DNA from: JBEKYD01 sp052148435
GTDB taxonomy: Bacteria > Acidobacteriota > Terriglobia > Bryobacterales > Bryobacteraceae
Direction: 5' to 3'
NCBI GenBank assembly: GCA_052148435.1
Contig: JBKQIF010000143.1
Span: 1 to 64,000, forward strand
Length of the DNA stretch: 64,000 nt
Shown piece by piece: positions 50,003-59,798 of this stretch (its first letter is position 1; every line of letters starts with the position of its first letter). A program made the position numbers and the translations under genes. The notes below the pieces were generated by a model. That model was not told where the DNA came from. It worked only from the letters and a program-made list of their open reading frames with translations, and searched no databases.

Positions 50003-50100
50003 GGTCGCCGGCGCACCGCCGAAGTGCTGGCAAGAACCTGGGCCGTGGCCTCGGCGTTTATCGGTGGCTTAATTCTTTTCACCGCTCCAGCGAGCGCCGA

Positions 50101-50742
50101 TCACTCCCCTTGCGGGTTCTCCGCATGGGGTTCGTCCAGGATTACGATCTCGACCCGCCGGTTTGACGCCCGGCCACCGGTGGTGTCGTTCGAAGCCGCC
50201 GGGCGATAGGGACCGTAACTCGCGACCGACAGGCGCGACTCCGAAATGCCGTAGCTGCCGCTCAACAGCGCGAGGATCTTCCGGCTGCGTGCCATCGAAA
50301 GCTCCCAGTTGCTGCCGAAACGGCGGTTGTGGATGGGAATGGTATCCGCATGGCCGATGAGGCGCACTGGATTGGGGATATCGCGAAGCACGTCGGCAAT
50401 CCGCGCGATGGTGGGCAAGGCCGGGGGACTCACGGTGTCTTCACCGGATGAGAAAAGAATCACCTGTGGGAGGCTGATGACGAGACCACGCGCTTCGAGG
50501 TTCGCTTCCAGGCCGCGCTTTCTGAGAAGCTCCTGGGCGCGAACCAGGTTGGTGCGCCTCCGGTCCGGTTCCCGGCGCGCCGGGGAAGGCTGAGCGGGAA
50601 CGAGCGCATGCACCGGCCGAACTTCCAGACTCCTGGCGGCGCCAACCATGAAGAAGATCAGAAGAATGGTCAGGACGTCCACGTAGCTGACCATCCATCG
50701 GTCGCGTTGATTGGTTGGGCTTTCGAGATACTTCGGCGTCAT
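50101..50742 (-). CDS. motB: MotB-like flagellar motor stator protein
   Basis: 213 residues. One TM helix (VDVLTILLIFFMVGAA) with the proton-path Asp22 (SYVD), the essential residue of MotB. OmpA-like peptidoglycan-binding domain: ADVLRDIPNPVRLIGHADTIPIH, SNWELSMARSRKILALL, RLSVASYGPYRP, NRRVEIVI. Partner of MotA 11 nt upstream on the same strand. No other flagellar gene is in view. The pair could serve a gliding-like or other motor. Confidence 0.93.
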   Translation of the reverse strand: MTPKYLESPTNQRDRWMVSYVDVLTILLIFFMVGAARSLEVRPVHALVPAQPSPARREPDRRRTNLVRAQELLRKRGLEANLEARGLVISLPQVILFSSGEDTVSPPALPTIARIADVLRDIPNPVRLIGHADTIPIHNRRFGSNWELSMARSRKILALLSGSYGISESRLSVASYGPYRPAASNDTTGGRASNRRVEIVILDEPHAENPQGE

Positions 50743-50753
50743 ATTTGCCCGCT

Positions 50754-51671
50754 TCAGGATGCGGATTCGAGAGTCGGAATGGAGCGATCGCGGACGGGGA
50801 TGGCATCCAGGAAGGACTCCAGACGCTGGCGGACGAGCATCGGATGCATGCCGTCAAACAGGCACAGAGTGCCCTCCGTCATCAACTCCTGGAGATCGAA
50901 TATTTCCGCAGCCCGTGCCCGAATGCGGTGCGCCGCCGGCAGCAGCACCAGGTTCGCCAGTGCCAGTCCGTAGATCGTCGAGGTAAAGGCGGCTCCGACG
51001 CCGGAGGCAATCGCGGCCAGACTCGAGAATTGGCGAAGGACGTCGATAAGGCCGACCACGGTGCCAATCACGCCGATAGTGGGAGCGAATCCTCCCGCGA
51101 CTTCGAGCACTTTGGCGGCGGCCTCGCTCTGTCTCTCACAGAGCCTGATCCGGTTCTCGAGCGCGGACTGCAACAAGGGGCGCTCCTTGGCGTCCATGGC
51201 AAGGAGGAGGGCTTCCCGGAGGAAGCTGTGGCTCACCCGATCGATGCCCGGTTCGAGGGCGAGCATGCCCTTAATGCGGACGGCTCTGGCATACCAAACA
51301 ATTTCGTCGATCAGATCTGCCCGGTTGGGCGAAGCTGGCGTCGAAAAGAGATGAACGGTGCGCCGTAACGCATGCAGCAGCGCGGGTAATGGAGTGGTAA
51401 TCAGCAGGACCCCGAGGGTTCCACCGATCACGATCAAAACACCCGTCGGTTGAAAAAAATAATGCACGCTGACGCCGGTGACGGCGACGCCCGCGACCAG
51501 GGCAATGGTCGCGATGGCGATACCGGCGAGGAGCCCGGCGTCGAGGCCGCCCCAGCTGATGCGGGCAGCCGGTGGTTGCCTGAATTCCCGCCTGTTTTGA
51601 GTTGTGGTGCTTTGAGGGGCAGCGGCCATAGAGGCCCGTAATGCAGATCCATGGCCACGTTGGATCGTCAT
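50754..51671 (-). CDS. motA: MotA-like flagellar motor stator protein
   Basis: About 305 residues if ATG at 51671 is used (ATG at 51629 and TTG at 51728 are alternatives). TM helices near the N-terminus (LLAGIAIATIALVAGVAVTGVSVHYFF, VLIVIGGTLGVLLITT) and a later pair (GGFAPTIGVIGTVVGLIDVL, VGAAFTSTIYGLALANLVLLPAAH) flank a charged cytoplasmic loop. The conserved Pro of MotA is visible in FAPTIG. Co-transcribed with motB. Confidence 0.93.
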   Translation of the reverse strand: MTIQRGHGSALRASMAAAPQSTTTQNRREFRQPPAARISWGGLDAGLLAGIAIATIALVAGVAVTGVSVHYFFQPTGVLIVIGGTLGVLLITTPLPALLHALRRTVHLFSTPASPNRADLIDEIVWYARAVRIKGMLALEPGIDRVSHSFLREALLLAMDAKERPLLQSALENRIRLCERQSEAAAKVLEVAGGFAPTIGVIGTVVGLIDVLRQFSSLAAIASGVGAAFTSTIYGLALANLVLLPAAHRIRARAAEIFDLQELMTEGTLCLFDGMHPMLVRQRLESFLDAIPVRDRSIPTLESAS

Positions 51672-51873
51672 TTTTTTCAAAGGAATAGAACGAACGAGGA
51701 GTGTCGGCGTTTTGACGGCCAATGGCAATCGTCAGGTCTTTGACGGGTGGCGGCGGGTAGCGGTGGCGCCAGCCGGGAAGTGCGCGACATAGAAATGGCG
51801 CTACCCAGCGCTGACCGCTGGGCTTTCCTTCGCCCTGCGGGCCGGGAAAGGCCGCGACTTACGCCACGAGCTG

Positions 51874-51896
51874 GGCGGGCGAATCGCCTGCCCCAC
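51874..51896. repeat. GC palindrome of the 40977 type
   Basis: GGGCGGGCGAATCGCCTGCCC, nearly symmetric. Followed by the second hairpin (next entry), so two repeat families sit side by side here. Confidence 0.5.
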
Positions 51897-51922
51897 CGGG
51901 CAACCGCGCCCTGTTGAGGGGT

Positions 51923-51953
51923 AACAGACCACAAAATACGAGGGTCTGTCCCA
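51923..51953. repeat. Hairpin of the CAGACC family
   Basis: ACAGACC ... GGTCTGT arms around an A-rich loop, 27 nt before the next start codon. Divergent copy of the repeats at 57891, 57937 and 59612. Confidence 0.6.
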
Positions 51954-51979
51954 GCGGCATACCACGGTATGATCGGGGG

Positions 51980-54094
51980 ATGGCTCGTTTTCCGATGCTG
52001 GGACTGGCTTACTTACTCGCTGCGCAATCACTGGTAGCGGCGGGCACCACGGTGCTGTTCGATCCGGCGACCCCCTCGACGGGGCCGTTTCCGACGGACT
52101 ATCTGACCACGCCGGACGCGATGCAGCATACCGGCAAGCGGCTCAACCTGCCGCTGCCGCCGTGCGGTACGCAATACACTTCGTGCCAGGAAACCGGTCT
52201 GCTCGAACAACTGGATGGTTTCAGCGTGCGGGCAAGGCTGAACGTCGGCTTTTCCGGACCCATTAATACGGCGACGGCCTCGGCCGGGGTTTATTTCGTG
52301 GCGCTGGATAACCTGACCCAGGAAGAGTCCGGCATCCACCAGGCAGGCCAGGTGGTGACGATCGATCAGGCTGTCTGGGACCCGACCACCAACACGCTCT
52401 ACGCCAAGCCGTATTCGGCGCTGGACCAGCACCGCCGCTACGCCATCGTGGTGACGGACGCCGTCCAGGATACGGCCGGCAACGCGGTGTTGGCGGCGCC
52501 GGCATTCCAGGCGTGCCTGGTGGGGATGACTGCGTATTGCGGCGCGCTGGCGCAGAGCTTGAGCACCATCGCGCCGACGCTGGGCACTCAGCACCTGGTG
52601 GCGGCAGCCGTGTTCACGACCATGAGCGCCACCATCTGGCTGGAGCATGCGCGGCAGGTGGTGAACGGGGTCGCGCCCCAGGCCGCAGTGCTCCCGAACG
52701 GCGTGTTCTCGATTCTCAACCTGGCCGAGATCACCCTGAACGAACAAACCGGCACCAACCCGCTGGCGTTCACGAGCCTTTCACTGCCGCTGAACAATAC
52801 GCTGCTGACGGGGCTGGGCACGCTGGCCATCGGCTATTATCTCTCGCCGAATTTTCTGGGGGCGGATGCGTCGATCCGGCCGGCGCCTTCGGGGCCGGAT
52901 CTGGATATTCCGGCCGAGAACGACATCGTTTACTTCAACGCGCTGCTGCCTTCGAGCCCGAAGCCGGCGGGCGGTTATCCGGTGGTGATTTTCGGACACG
53001 GGTTCGGGGACAGCCGTTTCGGAGGACCCACGGCGGTGGCGCCCGCGCTGGCGCGGGCGGGCTTCGCGGTGATCGCCATCAACGCAGTGGGGCACGGCTT
53101 CGGCAACCTCAGTACGGTCACGATGGTGGATAACCAGGGCAACAGCACGACGCTCACCGCCGGCGGGCGCGGCGTGGATTTGAACGGCGACGGCACGATC
53201 GATTCCGAAGAAGGCTGCGTGCTGATTACGCCGGTTTCTTTCGGCATGCGCGATTGCTTCCGCCAGACGGTGGTGGACCTGATGCAACTGGTGCGGGCGA
53301 TTCAGGAGGGGCTGGACGTGGACGGCGACGGAACCGCGGACCTGGACGCCGGGCACGTTTATTATGGAGGCCAGTCGCTGGGCGCGATGTACGGCACCAT
53401 TTTTACGGCGCTGGAACCGGCGGTGCGCGCGGCGGCGCTCAACGTGGGCGGGGCCAGCACGGTGGATATTGCGCGCTGGAGCCCGGCATATACCAGCTTT
53501 ATCGACGACGTGCTGGGGCTGCGCAGCCCGCCGCTGCTGAACGCGGGCACTTCGTTCCACCAGGATTATGTGTTGCCGGGGCAGCCGGTGCACACCGTGA
53601 CGGTGAGCGGAGCGATGGCGATTCAGGACGTGCTGGAAAACCTGGAATGGCTGGGGATCGAAGGGGACGAGATCGCGTTTGCGCCGCACCTTCAGGTTTC
53701 CCCGCTCGCCGGCGAGGTGGCGCGGCCGGTGCTGGTGCAATTCGCGCGCGCCGACATGACCGTGATCAACCCGGCCAACAGCGCGCTGATTCGGGCGGGC
53801 AACCTGATGGGCAGCACCTGGGAGTATCGGCACGACATCGCCCTCGGCCTGGCGCCGGATTTGCCGCTGAACCCGCACCCGTTTCTGGTGCTGTTTGTGA
53901 GTTTAGGCGGGAGCACGATTCAATTGCCGGGGATCGACGCGCTCTCGATCAGCCTGGACGCACAGGGGCAGATTGCCGGATTTCTGAGCGCCGACGGAGG
54001 GTCGATTCCGAATCCGAACAACCTGTCCGCGCTTTTGTTCGGCACCAATCTATTTCAGATGCCGACGGTGTTGCCCTGGGATTTCGGCTTCTGA
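51980..54094 (+). CDS. Secreted alpha/beta hydrolase (virulence-factor lipase type)
   Basis: 704 residues from ATG at 51980 behind GATCGGGGG; signal peptide (LGLAYLLAAQSLVAAG). An N-terminal Ig-like region (FDPATPSTGPFPTDYLTTPDAMQHTGKRLNLP) is found in Pla-1/Cef extracellular lipases. The hydrolase part has VVIFGHGFGDSRFGG (oxyanion region) and nucleophile GGQSLGAMYG. Calcium-binding-like loops DLNGDGTIDSEEG and DVDGDGTADLDAG are visible. The Asp and His of the triad cannot be placed with certainty. Possibly acts on phospholipids or esters outside the cell. Confidence 0.85.
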   Translation: MARFPMLGLAYLLAAQSLVAAGTTVLFDPATPSTGPFPTDYLTTPDAMQHTGKRLNLPLPPCGTQYTSCQETGLLEQLDGFSVRARLNVGFSGPINTATASAGVYFVALDNLTQEESGIHQAGQVVTIDQAVWDPTTNTLYAKPYSALDQHRRYAIVVTDAVQDTAGNAVLAAPAFQACLVGMTAYCGALAQSLSTIAPTLGTQHLVAAAVFTTMSATIWLEHARQVVNGVAPQAAVLPNGVFSILNLAEITLNEQTGTNPLAFTSLSLPLNNTLLTGLGTLAIGYYLSPNFLGADASIRPAPSGPDLDIPAENDIVYFNALLPSSPKPAGGYPVVIFGHGFGDSRFGGPTAVAPALARAGFAVIAINAVGHGFGNLSTVTMVDNQGNSTTLTAGGRGVDLNGDGTIDSEEGCVLITPVSFGMRDCFRQTVVDLMQLVRAIQEGLDVDGDGTADLDAGHVYYGGQSLGAMYGTIFTALEPAVRAAALNVGGASTVDIARWSPAYTSFIDDVLGLRSPPLLNAGTSFHQDYVLPGQPVHTVTVSGAMAIQDVLENLEWLGIEGDEIAFAPHLQVSPLAGEVARPVLVQFARADMTVINPANSALIRAGNLMGSTWEYRHDIALGLAPDLPLNPHPFLVLFVSLGGSTIQLPGIDALSISLDAQGQIAGFLSADGGSIPNPNNLSALLFGTNLFQMPTVLPWDFGF

Positions 54095-54165
54095 ACCACT
54101 GGCCACTCCGGGCTATATCGAACCCCGGAGCGCGAACCTATACTGGTTACTGGTACAGGAAAGCT

Positions 54166-57153
54166 GTGACAAATAGTGGCTGCCTCTTATCGGCGGTGCT
54201 GGTGGTGTCGGCGTCGGTGCCGACTGCCTGGGGGCTCGATCCGCACAAGGGGCTGACGCAATATTCGCGGACGAGCTGGACGCAGGAGCAGGGGCTCCCG
54301 CAGGACACGGTTCGGGCTATCACGCAGACCGCCGACGGGTACTTGTGGATCGGCACCGACGACGGCCTGGCGCGGTTCGACGGCTACGAGTTCGCGACCT
54401 TCAACAGCGCCAGGGGCGATTTGCCTTCCAATTCCATCACCGCGCTGGCGGCCGCGCCGGACGGTTCGCTGTGGATCGGCACGCCGGATGGGCTGGTGCT
54501 GTACCGCGACAAGCGGTTTCGCACTTACACCGAGCGGGACGGGTTGGCGGACAACGCCGTCAATGGCCTGCTGGTGGATTCCGGCGGAAGGCTTTGGGTG
54601 GTGGCGGGTGTGGCGCTGAGCCGGTTCGAGGATGGGCATTTCACCAACTACGTGCCCGGCGGACAATTTCCGGTGACCTCGGTACGGGCGGTGGTGGAAG
54701 ACCGGGAGCGGCGAATCTGGGTTGCCGGCTATGGCGGCGTAGGGCGGCTGGAAGGCGGCAGGTACGTACCCGTGATCGGCGCCGCGGAGTTGAAGGGGGA
54801 GATCGTTAACGCCATGGCCGGGGATGGGAGCGGCAACCTGTGGCTGGCGGGCTCGATGGGCGTGGTGCTGCTATCGCCCTCGGGCGAAACCCGGCTCTAT
54901 GACCAGCGGGACGGGTTGCCGGACCTGCCGGTGCGGGCGCTGTGGCTCGATCGCGATGGAAATCTTTGGGCCGGCACCAATGGCGGCCTGGCGCGGTTTC
55001 AATCGGGGCGCTTCGCTTCGCCGCATTCCGAGGCCGGCACGGAGCGCGATTCGGTGCGCGCGCTGTTCGAGGACCGGGAAGGCGATTTATGGGTAGGTCA
55101 TGGAAACGGGTTGATCCGGTACCGCGACGATCTTTTCAGCTCCTACGGAACCACCGAAGGGCTGCCCAGCAACAATCCCAACACCGTGTTTCAGGACCGC
55201 GCCGGCCGGATCTGGGTGGGTTTTCACGACGCGGGGTTGTGGTTATTTCAAGGGGCCGACGCCGGGGCCGCGGAAGGCCGGCCGGACATAGTGGCTCGCG
55301 ATTCGCGGCTCTACACCACCCGCGATGGCCTGCCGAGCAACGAAGTCTATTCCATCCGCGAAACGCGCTCGGGGAATTTGCTGGTGGCCATGCGGCGCGG
55401 CATGGCGCGGCTGGAGGGCTCGCGGTTTGTGGTTTTTTCGCCGCCCGATCCGTTGGGACGAAACACGGTTCTCGATGCGCTGGAAGATTCGGCGGGCCGG
55501 ATCTGGCTGGCGTCGCCGCTGGGGCTGGGAGAGTTGCGGGACGGAAGGATGATCATGTCGATCGAGGCCGAGCCGCAGTTGGCCAGCGCGGTGGTGACCC
55601 TTTGTGAAGGCAAGGATGGCAGCCTGTGGGCGGGCACGTTCGGCAAGGGGCTGTGGCGAATCAATGGCGCCGAACGGCGGCTCTTCACGGTGTCGGACGG
55701 CCTGGCCAGCAACTCGATTCATGCGCTTTACCAGGACCGCGACGGAACGCTGTGGATCGCCACTTTCGGAGGCGGGCTGAGCGCTTTCCGCGACGGGCGA
55801 TTCTATCGCTTTACGCAGCACGATGGATTGCTGAGCGATAACCTGGCGGGGATTGCCGACGATGGCGAATCGTTGTGGCTGGCCACCACGCGCGGCATCA
55901 GCCGGCTGGCCAAGGCGCAGCTTTGGGACTTCGCGATGGGCAAACGGCCCAAGCTGGCGCCGCTGAATTACGGCATGGACGACGGCTTGCGCAGCGCGCA
56001 GTGCGCGCCGGGGTACCCGGTAGGCGATAGCGCGCGGTTGATGCAGGACGGCCGGCTGTGGTTCACTACCAGCCGCGGGCTGGCGATTTACGATCCGCGT
56101 TCCCGCCGCCAGCCGCCGACCGCCCCGGCGGTGCGCCTGGTGGACGTGCTCGCCGGGGGCCAGCCGCTCGATCTTTCGCGCCAGCAGAATCTTCCGCCGG
56201 CAAGTTCGCGCCTGCAATTCCGCTACACGGCGATTCATTTGAGCGCTCCGGAGCGGGTGGAGTATTCCTACAAGCTGGAGGGGCTGGAACCCGAATGGGT
56301 GAGTGCGGGCTCGCGCCGGCTGATCAACTACAACAGCCTGGATCATGGGAGTTACCGGTTCGTGGTGCGGGCGCGGATTCCCGGCGGCCCGGCCAGCGAG
56401 CAATCGTTCGCTTTCGTGCTGCTGCCGTATTTCTACGAAACGGCGTGGTTCCGTCTGCTGATGGGCCTGTTGCTGGTGGCGGCGGCGTGGGAGGTCTACC
56501 AGATGCGGCTGCGGCAGATCCGCTACCGGTTCGGGCTGGTGCTGGACGAGCGGGCCCGGCTGGCGCGCGAGATTCACGACACGCTGGCGCAGGGCTTCGT
56601 GGGAATTTCCTCGCAGCTCGACGCCGTGGCCATGTGCATGCCGGACGAAGGGAGCACGGCGCGCAAGCATCTGGACATGGCGCGGCGCATGGCGCGGCAC
56701 TCGCTGACCGAAGCGCGGCGCTCGGTAATGGACCTGCGGGCATCGGTGCTGGAGGGGCAGGACCTTTCGGCGGCGCTGGAATCCGGGGCGCGGATGTGGA
56801 CGGCAGGCTCGCCGGTGAAGGTCAGCGTGGAGGTTTCCGGCCCGCAGGATCCGCTGCCGCAGGAGATGGAGCAGCACTTGCTACGCATCGCGCAGGAGGC
56901 GGTGACGAACGTGTTGAAGCACGCCTCGGCCAGCCGCATCGGGATCAAGCTCGATACCGAGGCCAAGAAACTGCGGCTGCGAATCGTGGACAACGGATCG
57001 GGTTTCGAGGAGCGGGACGTGTTTTCGTCCCACGGCGGCCACTTCGGGCTGCTGGGGATGCGGGAGCGCGCGCAACGGCTGGGGGGTGAGCTGCACCTGG
57101 CCAGCCAACCGGGATCGGGAACGGAGGTGGAGGTGGAGGTGCCGCTGCCATGA
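54166..57153 (+). CDS. Sensor histidine kinase with two-component propeller input (Reg_prop, Y_Y_Y, HisKA_3)
   Basis: 995 residues from GTG at 54166 behind CAGGAAAG. Signal/TM at the N-terminus (SAVLVVSASVPTAWG). About 12-14 repeated blades of the type TADGYLWIGTDDGLARFDG form two periplasmic propellers; a Y_Y_Y domain follows (YTAIHLSAPERVEYSYKLEGLEPEWVSAGSRRLINYNSLDHGSYRFVVRA). Then comes a TM helix (LLMGLLLVAAAWEVY), HisKA_3 with phospho-His804 in LAREIHDTLAQGF, and HATPase (TNVLKHASASRIGIKL, DNGSGF, GLLGMRERAQRLGGEL). Senses a likely carbohydrate signal, typical of Bacteroidetes hybrid systems; here the regulator is a separate gene overlapping by 4 nt. Confidence 0.95.
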   Translation: MTNSGCLLSAVLVVSASVPTAWGLDPHKGLTQYSRTSWTQEQGLPQDTVRAITQTADGYLWIGTDDGLARFDGYEFATFNSARGDLPSNSITALAAAPDGSLWIGTPDGLVLYRDKRFRTYTERDGLADNAVNGLLVDSGGRLWVVAGVALSRFEDGHFTNYVPGGQFPVTSVRAVVEDRERRIWVAGYGGVGRLEGGRYVPVIGAAELKGEIVNAMAGDGSGNLWLAGSMGVVLLSPSGETRLYDQRDGLPDLPVRALWLDRDGNLWAGTNGGLARFQSGRFASPHSEAGTERDSVRALFEDREGDLWVGHGNGLIRYRDDLFSSYGTTEGLPSNNPNTVFQDRAGRIWVGFHDAGLWLFQGADAGAAEGRPDIVARDSRLYTTRDGLPSNEVYSIRETRSGNLLVAMRRGMARLEGSRFVVFSPPDPLGRNTVLDALEDSAGRIWLASPLGLGELRDGRMIMSIEAEPQLASAVVTLCEGKDGSLWAGTFGKGLWRINGAERRLFTVSDGLASNSIHALYQDRDGTLWIATFGGGLSAFRDGRFYRFTQHDGLLSDNLAGIADDGESLWLATTRGISRLAKAQLWDFAMGKRPKLAPLNYGMDDGLRSAQCAPGYPVGDSARLMQDGRLWFTTSRGLAIYDPRSRRQPPTAPAVRLVDVLAGGQPLDLSRQQNLPPASSRLQFRYTAIHLSAPERVEYSYKLEGLEPEWVSAGSRRLINYNSLDHGSYRFVVRARIPGGPASEQSFAFVLLPYFYETAWFRLLMGLLLVAAAWEVYQMRLRQIRYRFGLVLDERARLAREIHDTLAQGFVGISSQLDAVAMCMPDEGSTARKHLDMARRMARHSLTEARRSVMDLRASVLEGQDLSAALESGARMWTAGSPVKVSVEVSGPQDPLPQEMEQHLLRIAQEAVTNVLKHASASRIGIKLDTEAKKLRLRIVDNGSGFEERDVFSSHGGHFGLLGMRERAQRLGGELHLASQPGSGTEVEVEVPLP

Positions 57154-57782
57154 ATACGGCCAACGGAAAGATGCGAATTCTGGTGGGGGAAGACCACCTG
57201 GTGGCGCGGGTGGGAGTTTCGACGATCGTCAACATGCAGCTGGATATGACGGTGGTGGCGGAAGCGGCCAACGGGCAACAGGCGGTGGAGTTGTTCCGCA
57301 AGCACGTGCCGGACGTGGCGCTGCTCGATCTGCGCATGCCGGTGATGGGCGGGGTGGAAGCGGCCAATGTAATCCGGGCGGAGTTTCCCCAGGCGCGCAT
57401 GGTGGCGCTGACCACCTATGGCGGCGACGAAGACATCCGGCGGGCGCTGGCGGCCGGGTTTCAGGCCTATCTCACCAAGGACGTGCTGCACGACGAGTTG
57501 CTGAAGGCGATTCGGGCGGTGATGGCCGGACAATCGTACCTGCCGGCGGCGGTGGCGGCGGCGCTGGCCGCGCAGATGCCGCGTCCGGATCTGAGCACGC
57601 GGGAGGTCCAGGTGCTGGAGTTGATCGTGCGGGGCTTGGCCAACAAACAGATCGCCTATGCGCTGAGCATCGCCGAACACACGGTCAAAAATCACGTGAA
57701 GAACATTCTGAGCAAGCTGGGCGTGCAGGACCGGACCCAGGCGGCGACGGCGGCGATTCAGCGCGGGATCATTCATCTGTAA
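57150..57782 (+). CDS. NarL/LuxR-type response regulator
   Basis: 210 residues. Receiver: ILVGEDHLVARVGV, phospho-acceptor Asp60 in VALLDLRMPVMGG, Thr in MVALTTYGG, Lys in YLTKDV. LuxR HTH: LSTREVQVLELIVRGLANKQIAYALSIAEHTVKNHVKNILSKLGVQDRTQA. ATG overlaps the kinase stop (ATGA), so expression is in ratio with its kinase. Targets are unknown; SASA and neighbours are candidates. Confidence 0.97.
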   Translation: MNTANGKMRILVGEDHLVARVGVSTIVNMQLDMTVVAEAANGQQAVELFRKHVPDVALLDLRMPVMGGVEAANVIRAEFPQARMVALTTYGGDEDIRRALAAGFQAYLTKDVLHDELLKAIRAVMAGQSYLPAAVAAALAAQMPRPDLSTREVQVLELIVRGLANKQIAYALSIAEHTVKNHVKNILSKLGVQDRTQAATAAIQRGIIHL

Positions 57783-57890
57783 GTGGGACGGGCCTCCTGG
57801 CCTGTCACGCGGTTTCCATATTCCGCTCAGGTCAAAGGTGAGATGATCGTTTCTTGTCGTCTGTCGGGCGCGGGCCACGCGGCGCGCCGC

Positions 57891-57968
57891 GACAGGCCAC
57901 GAAAGGCGATGGCCTGTCCCACTTCTTGCTCACCATGACAGGCCACGAAAGGCGATGGCCTGTCCCAC
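57891..57968. repeat. Two identical 32-nt hairpin repeats
   Basis: Copies 57891-57922 and 57937-57968 are identical: arms GACAGGCCA and TGGCCTGTC with loop CGAAAGGCGA, then CCAC. A degraded relative (GGGCCTCCTGGCCTGTCAC) lies at 57791-57809. The second copy ends 34 nt before the SASA start. Confidence 0.85.
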
Positions 57969-58001
57969 ATTGCTAGAATCTGAGCTTACGGGGTGCTGCT
58001 C

Positions 58002-59519
58002 ATGCGTACGATTGCCGAATGCCTGATTGCCTTGTCGCTGGCAGGCGGGCTCGAAGGGGCGGTGAAACTGCCTGCGTTGATTTCCGATCACATGGTGCTG
58101 GCCTCCGGCGTGCCGGCGCGCATCTGGGGCACGGCCGACGCGGGCGAAACGGTGCGCGTGGAGTTGGAAGGGCAGACGGCGGCGGCGGTGGCGGACGGCA
58201 GCGGCAAATGGGCGGTATGGCTGAAACCGCTGACGGCGGCAGGGCCGCTGGAGATGACCGTCTCGACGGCCAGCGCCGTGTCCAACACGGTGGTGGTGCG
58301 CGACGTGCTGGTGGGCGAAGTATGGCTGGGCTCGGGGCAGTCGAATATGGAGTTTCCGCTCAGCCGCGCCATGCGGCACGAGGAAGAAATCGCGCAGGCG
58401 GGCTATCCGACGATCCATCTGTTTCAGGTGAAGCACGCGGTGGCGGAGCAGCCGGCCGACGACGTAACCGGCCGCTGGGAAGTTTCTACACCCGAAAGCG
58501 CGGCGCATTTCTCCGCGGTGGAGTATTTCTTCGGCCGCCACCTGCACGAGACGTTGCGCGTTCCGGTGGGGCTGATCGAATCCGATTGGGGCGGCACGCC
58601 GGCGCAATCCTGGACCAGCCGGGAAGCGCTGGAGGCCGATCCGGCGCTCAGGTTCGTGCTCGACGGCTGGGATAAGATCCTGGCCAATTATCCCGCCGCC
58701 AAAGCAAGCTACGACGAGCGACTGGCGGCCTGGAACGGGGCTGCGGCCAAAGCCAAAGCCGAGGGAACAGCGGCGCCGGCGCGGCCGGGGGCGCCGCAGG
58801 GTCCCGGTCATCCATACACGCCGGCGGGCTTGTATAACGCCATGATCGCGCCGCTGACACCGTACGCGATTCGCGGAGCGATCTGGTATCAGGGCGAGTC
58901 CAACGCCACCGAGGAGCATGCGTATCGCTATCGGAAACTGTTCGCGGACATGATCGAGGACTGGCGCAACCGCTGGGGCGAGGGCGATTTTCCGTTCTTG
59001 TTCGTGCAATTGGCGAACTTCAAGAGCAACGGCTATTGGCCGGTGCTGCGCGAATCGCAAACCGAAACGCTGCGGCTGGCGAAAACCGGTATGGCGGTGG
59101 CCATCGACGTGGGGGAATCGAAAGACATACATCCCACCAATAAGCAGGCGGTGGGACTGCGGCTGGCGCTGGCGGCGCTGCACATAGCGTACGGCAAAGA
59201 AGGCGAGTATTCCGGGCCCTTGTACCGCTCGGCGACCGCCGAAGACGATTCGCTGCGGGTGTGGTTTACGCACGCCGGCGGTCTGGGCGCAAGAGGGGGC
59301 GGGGCGCTGACGGGATTTACAGTGGCGGGAAGCGACGGCAACTTCGTCCCGGCGGAGGCTCGCATCGAGGGCGATACGGTGGTGGTCTCCAGCGCGCAGG
59401 TGAAGACACCGGTAGCAGTGCGTTATGCCTGGGAAGACGACCCGGCGTGCAACCTGATTAATGGCGCCGGGCTGCCGGCCAGCCCGTTCCGCTCCGACCA
59501 GCGGCACTACGAGCAATAG
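58002..59519 (+). CDS. Sialate O-acetylesterase-like (SASA/GDSL family)
   Basis: 505 residues from ATG at 58002 (a GTG at 57993 is in frame). Signal peptide ending near LEGA. VRLPALISDHMVLASGVPARIWGTADAGETV is the beta-sandwich head; nucleophile Ser114 is in WLGSGQSNMEF. RGAIWYQGESNA and the late His block (DVGESKDIHPTNKQAVGLRLALAALHIAYG) complete the catalytic machinery. Removes O-acetyl groups from sialic or plant-derived glycans in the periplasm. May be controlled by the preceding two-component system. Confidence 0.93.
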   Translation: MRTIAECLIALSLAGGLEGAVKLPALISDHMVLASGVPARIWGTADAGETVRVELEGQTAAAVADGSGKWAVWLKPLTAAGPLEMTVSTASAVSNTVVVRDVLVGEVWLGSGQSNMEFPLSRAMRHEEEIAQAGYPTIHLFQVKHAVAEQPADDVTGRWEVSTPESAAHFSAVEYFFGRHLHETLRVPVGLIESDWGGTPAQSWTSREALEADPALRFVLDGWDKILANYPAAKASYDERLAAWNGAAAKAKAEGTAAPARPGAPQGPGHPYTPAGLYNAMIAPLTPYAIRGAIWYQGESNATEEHAYRYRKLFADMIEDWRNRWGEGDFPFLFVQLANFKSNGYWPVLRESQTETLRLAKTGMAVAIDVGESKDIHPTNKQAVGLRLALAALHIAYGKEGEYSGPLYRSATAEDDSLRVWFTHAGGLGARGGGALTGFTVAGSDGNFVPAEARIEGDTVVVSSAQVKTPVAVRYAWEDDPACNLINGAGLPASPFRSDQRHYEQ

Positions 59520-59611
59520 CGGCAGGCTCGGCGGGAACGCAGTGAAAACCCGGATATGGGACAGACGATCACCATCTGTCGTCTGTCAAGCGGCGCGCTT
59601 TTGCGAGGCAT

Positions 59612-59643
59612 GACAGACCACAAAAGGCGATAGTCTGTCCCAC
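59612..59643. repeat. Hairpin repeat, variant with paired base change
   Basis: GACAGACCA ... TAGTCTGTC, with the same loop type (CAAAAGGCGA) and 3' CCAC as the 57891 copies. GGC/GCC of those copies is GAC/GTC here: both sides of the stem changed together, which preserves pairing. No gene recognised from 59520 to 59798. Confidence 0.8.
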
Positions 59644-59798
59644 AGCAAAGTGAGAGCGGAGGCAGGCACCCCGCGGCGGAAACCGCAACCCGACGGCCGC
59701 AGCCCGATCGCTCACTACGGGCGGGTAAGCCTCCGCCCTGTCTCCGGAGTTTCCGGATTGGCACGGCAAGGACAGGCCAACGGGACTGACCTCGAAAG

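Noticed and set aside
55243..56877. 544-codon open frame opposite the histidine kinase
   Set aside because: Antisense shadow over well-defined Y_Y_Y and HisKA_3 domains.
57799..57990. Small non-coding RNA gene before SASA
   Set aside because: The structured sequence is explained by duplicated hairpin repeats; no promoter or terminator of its own was identified.
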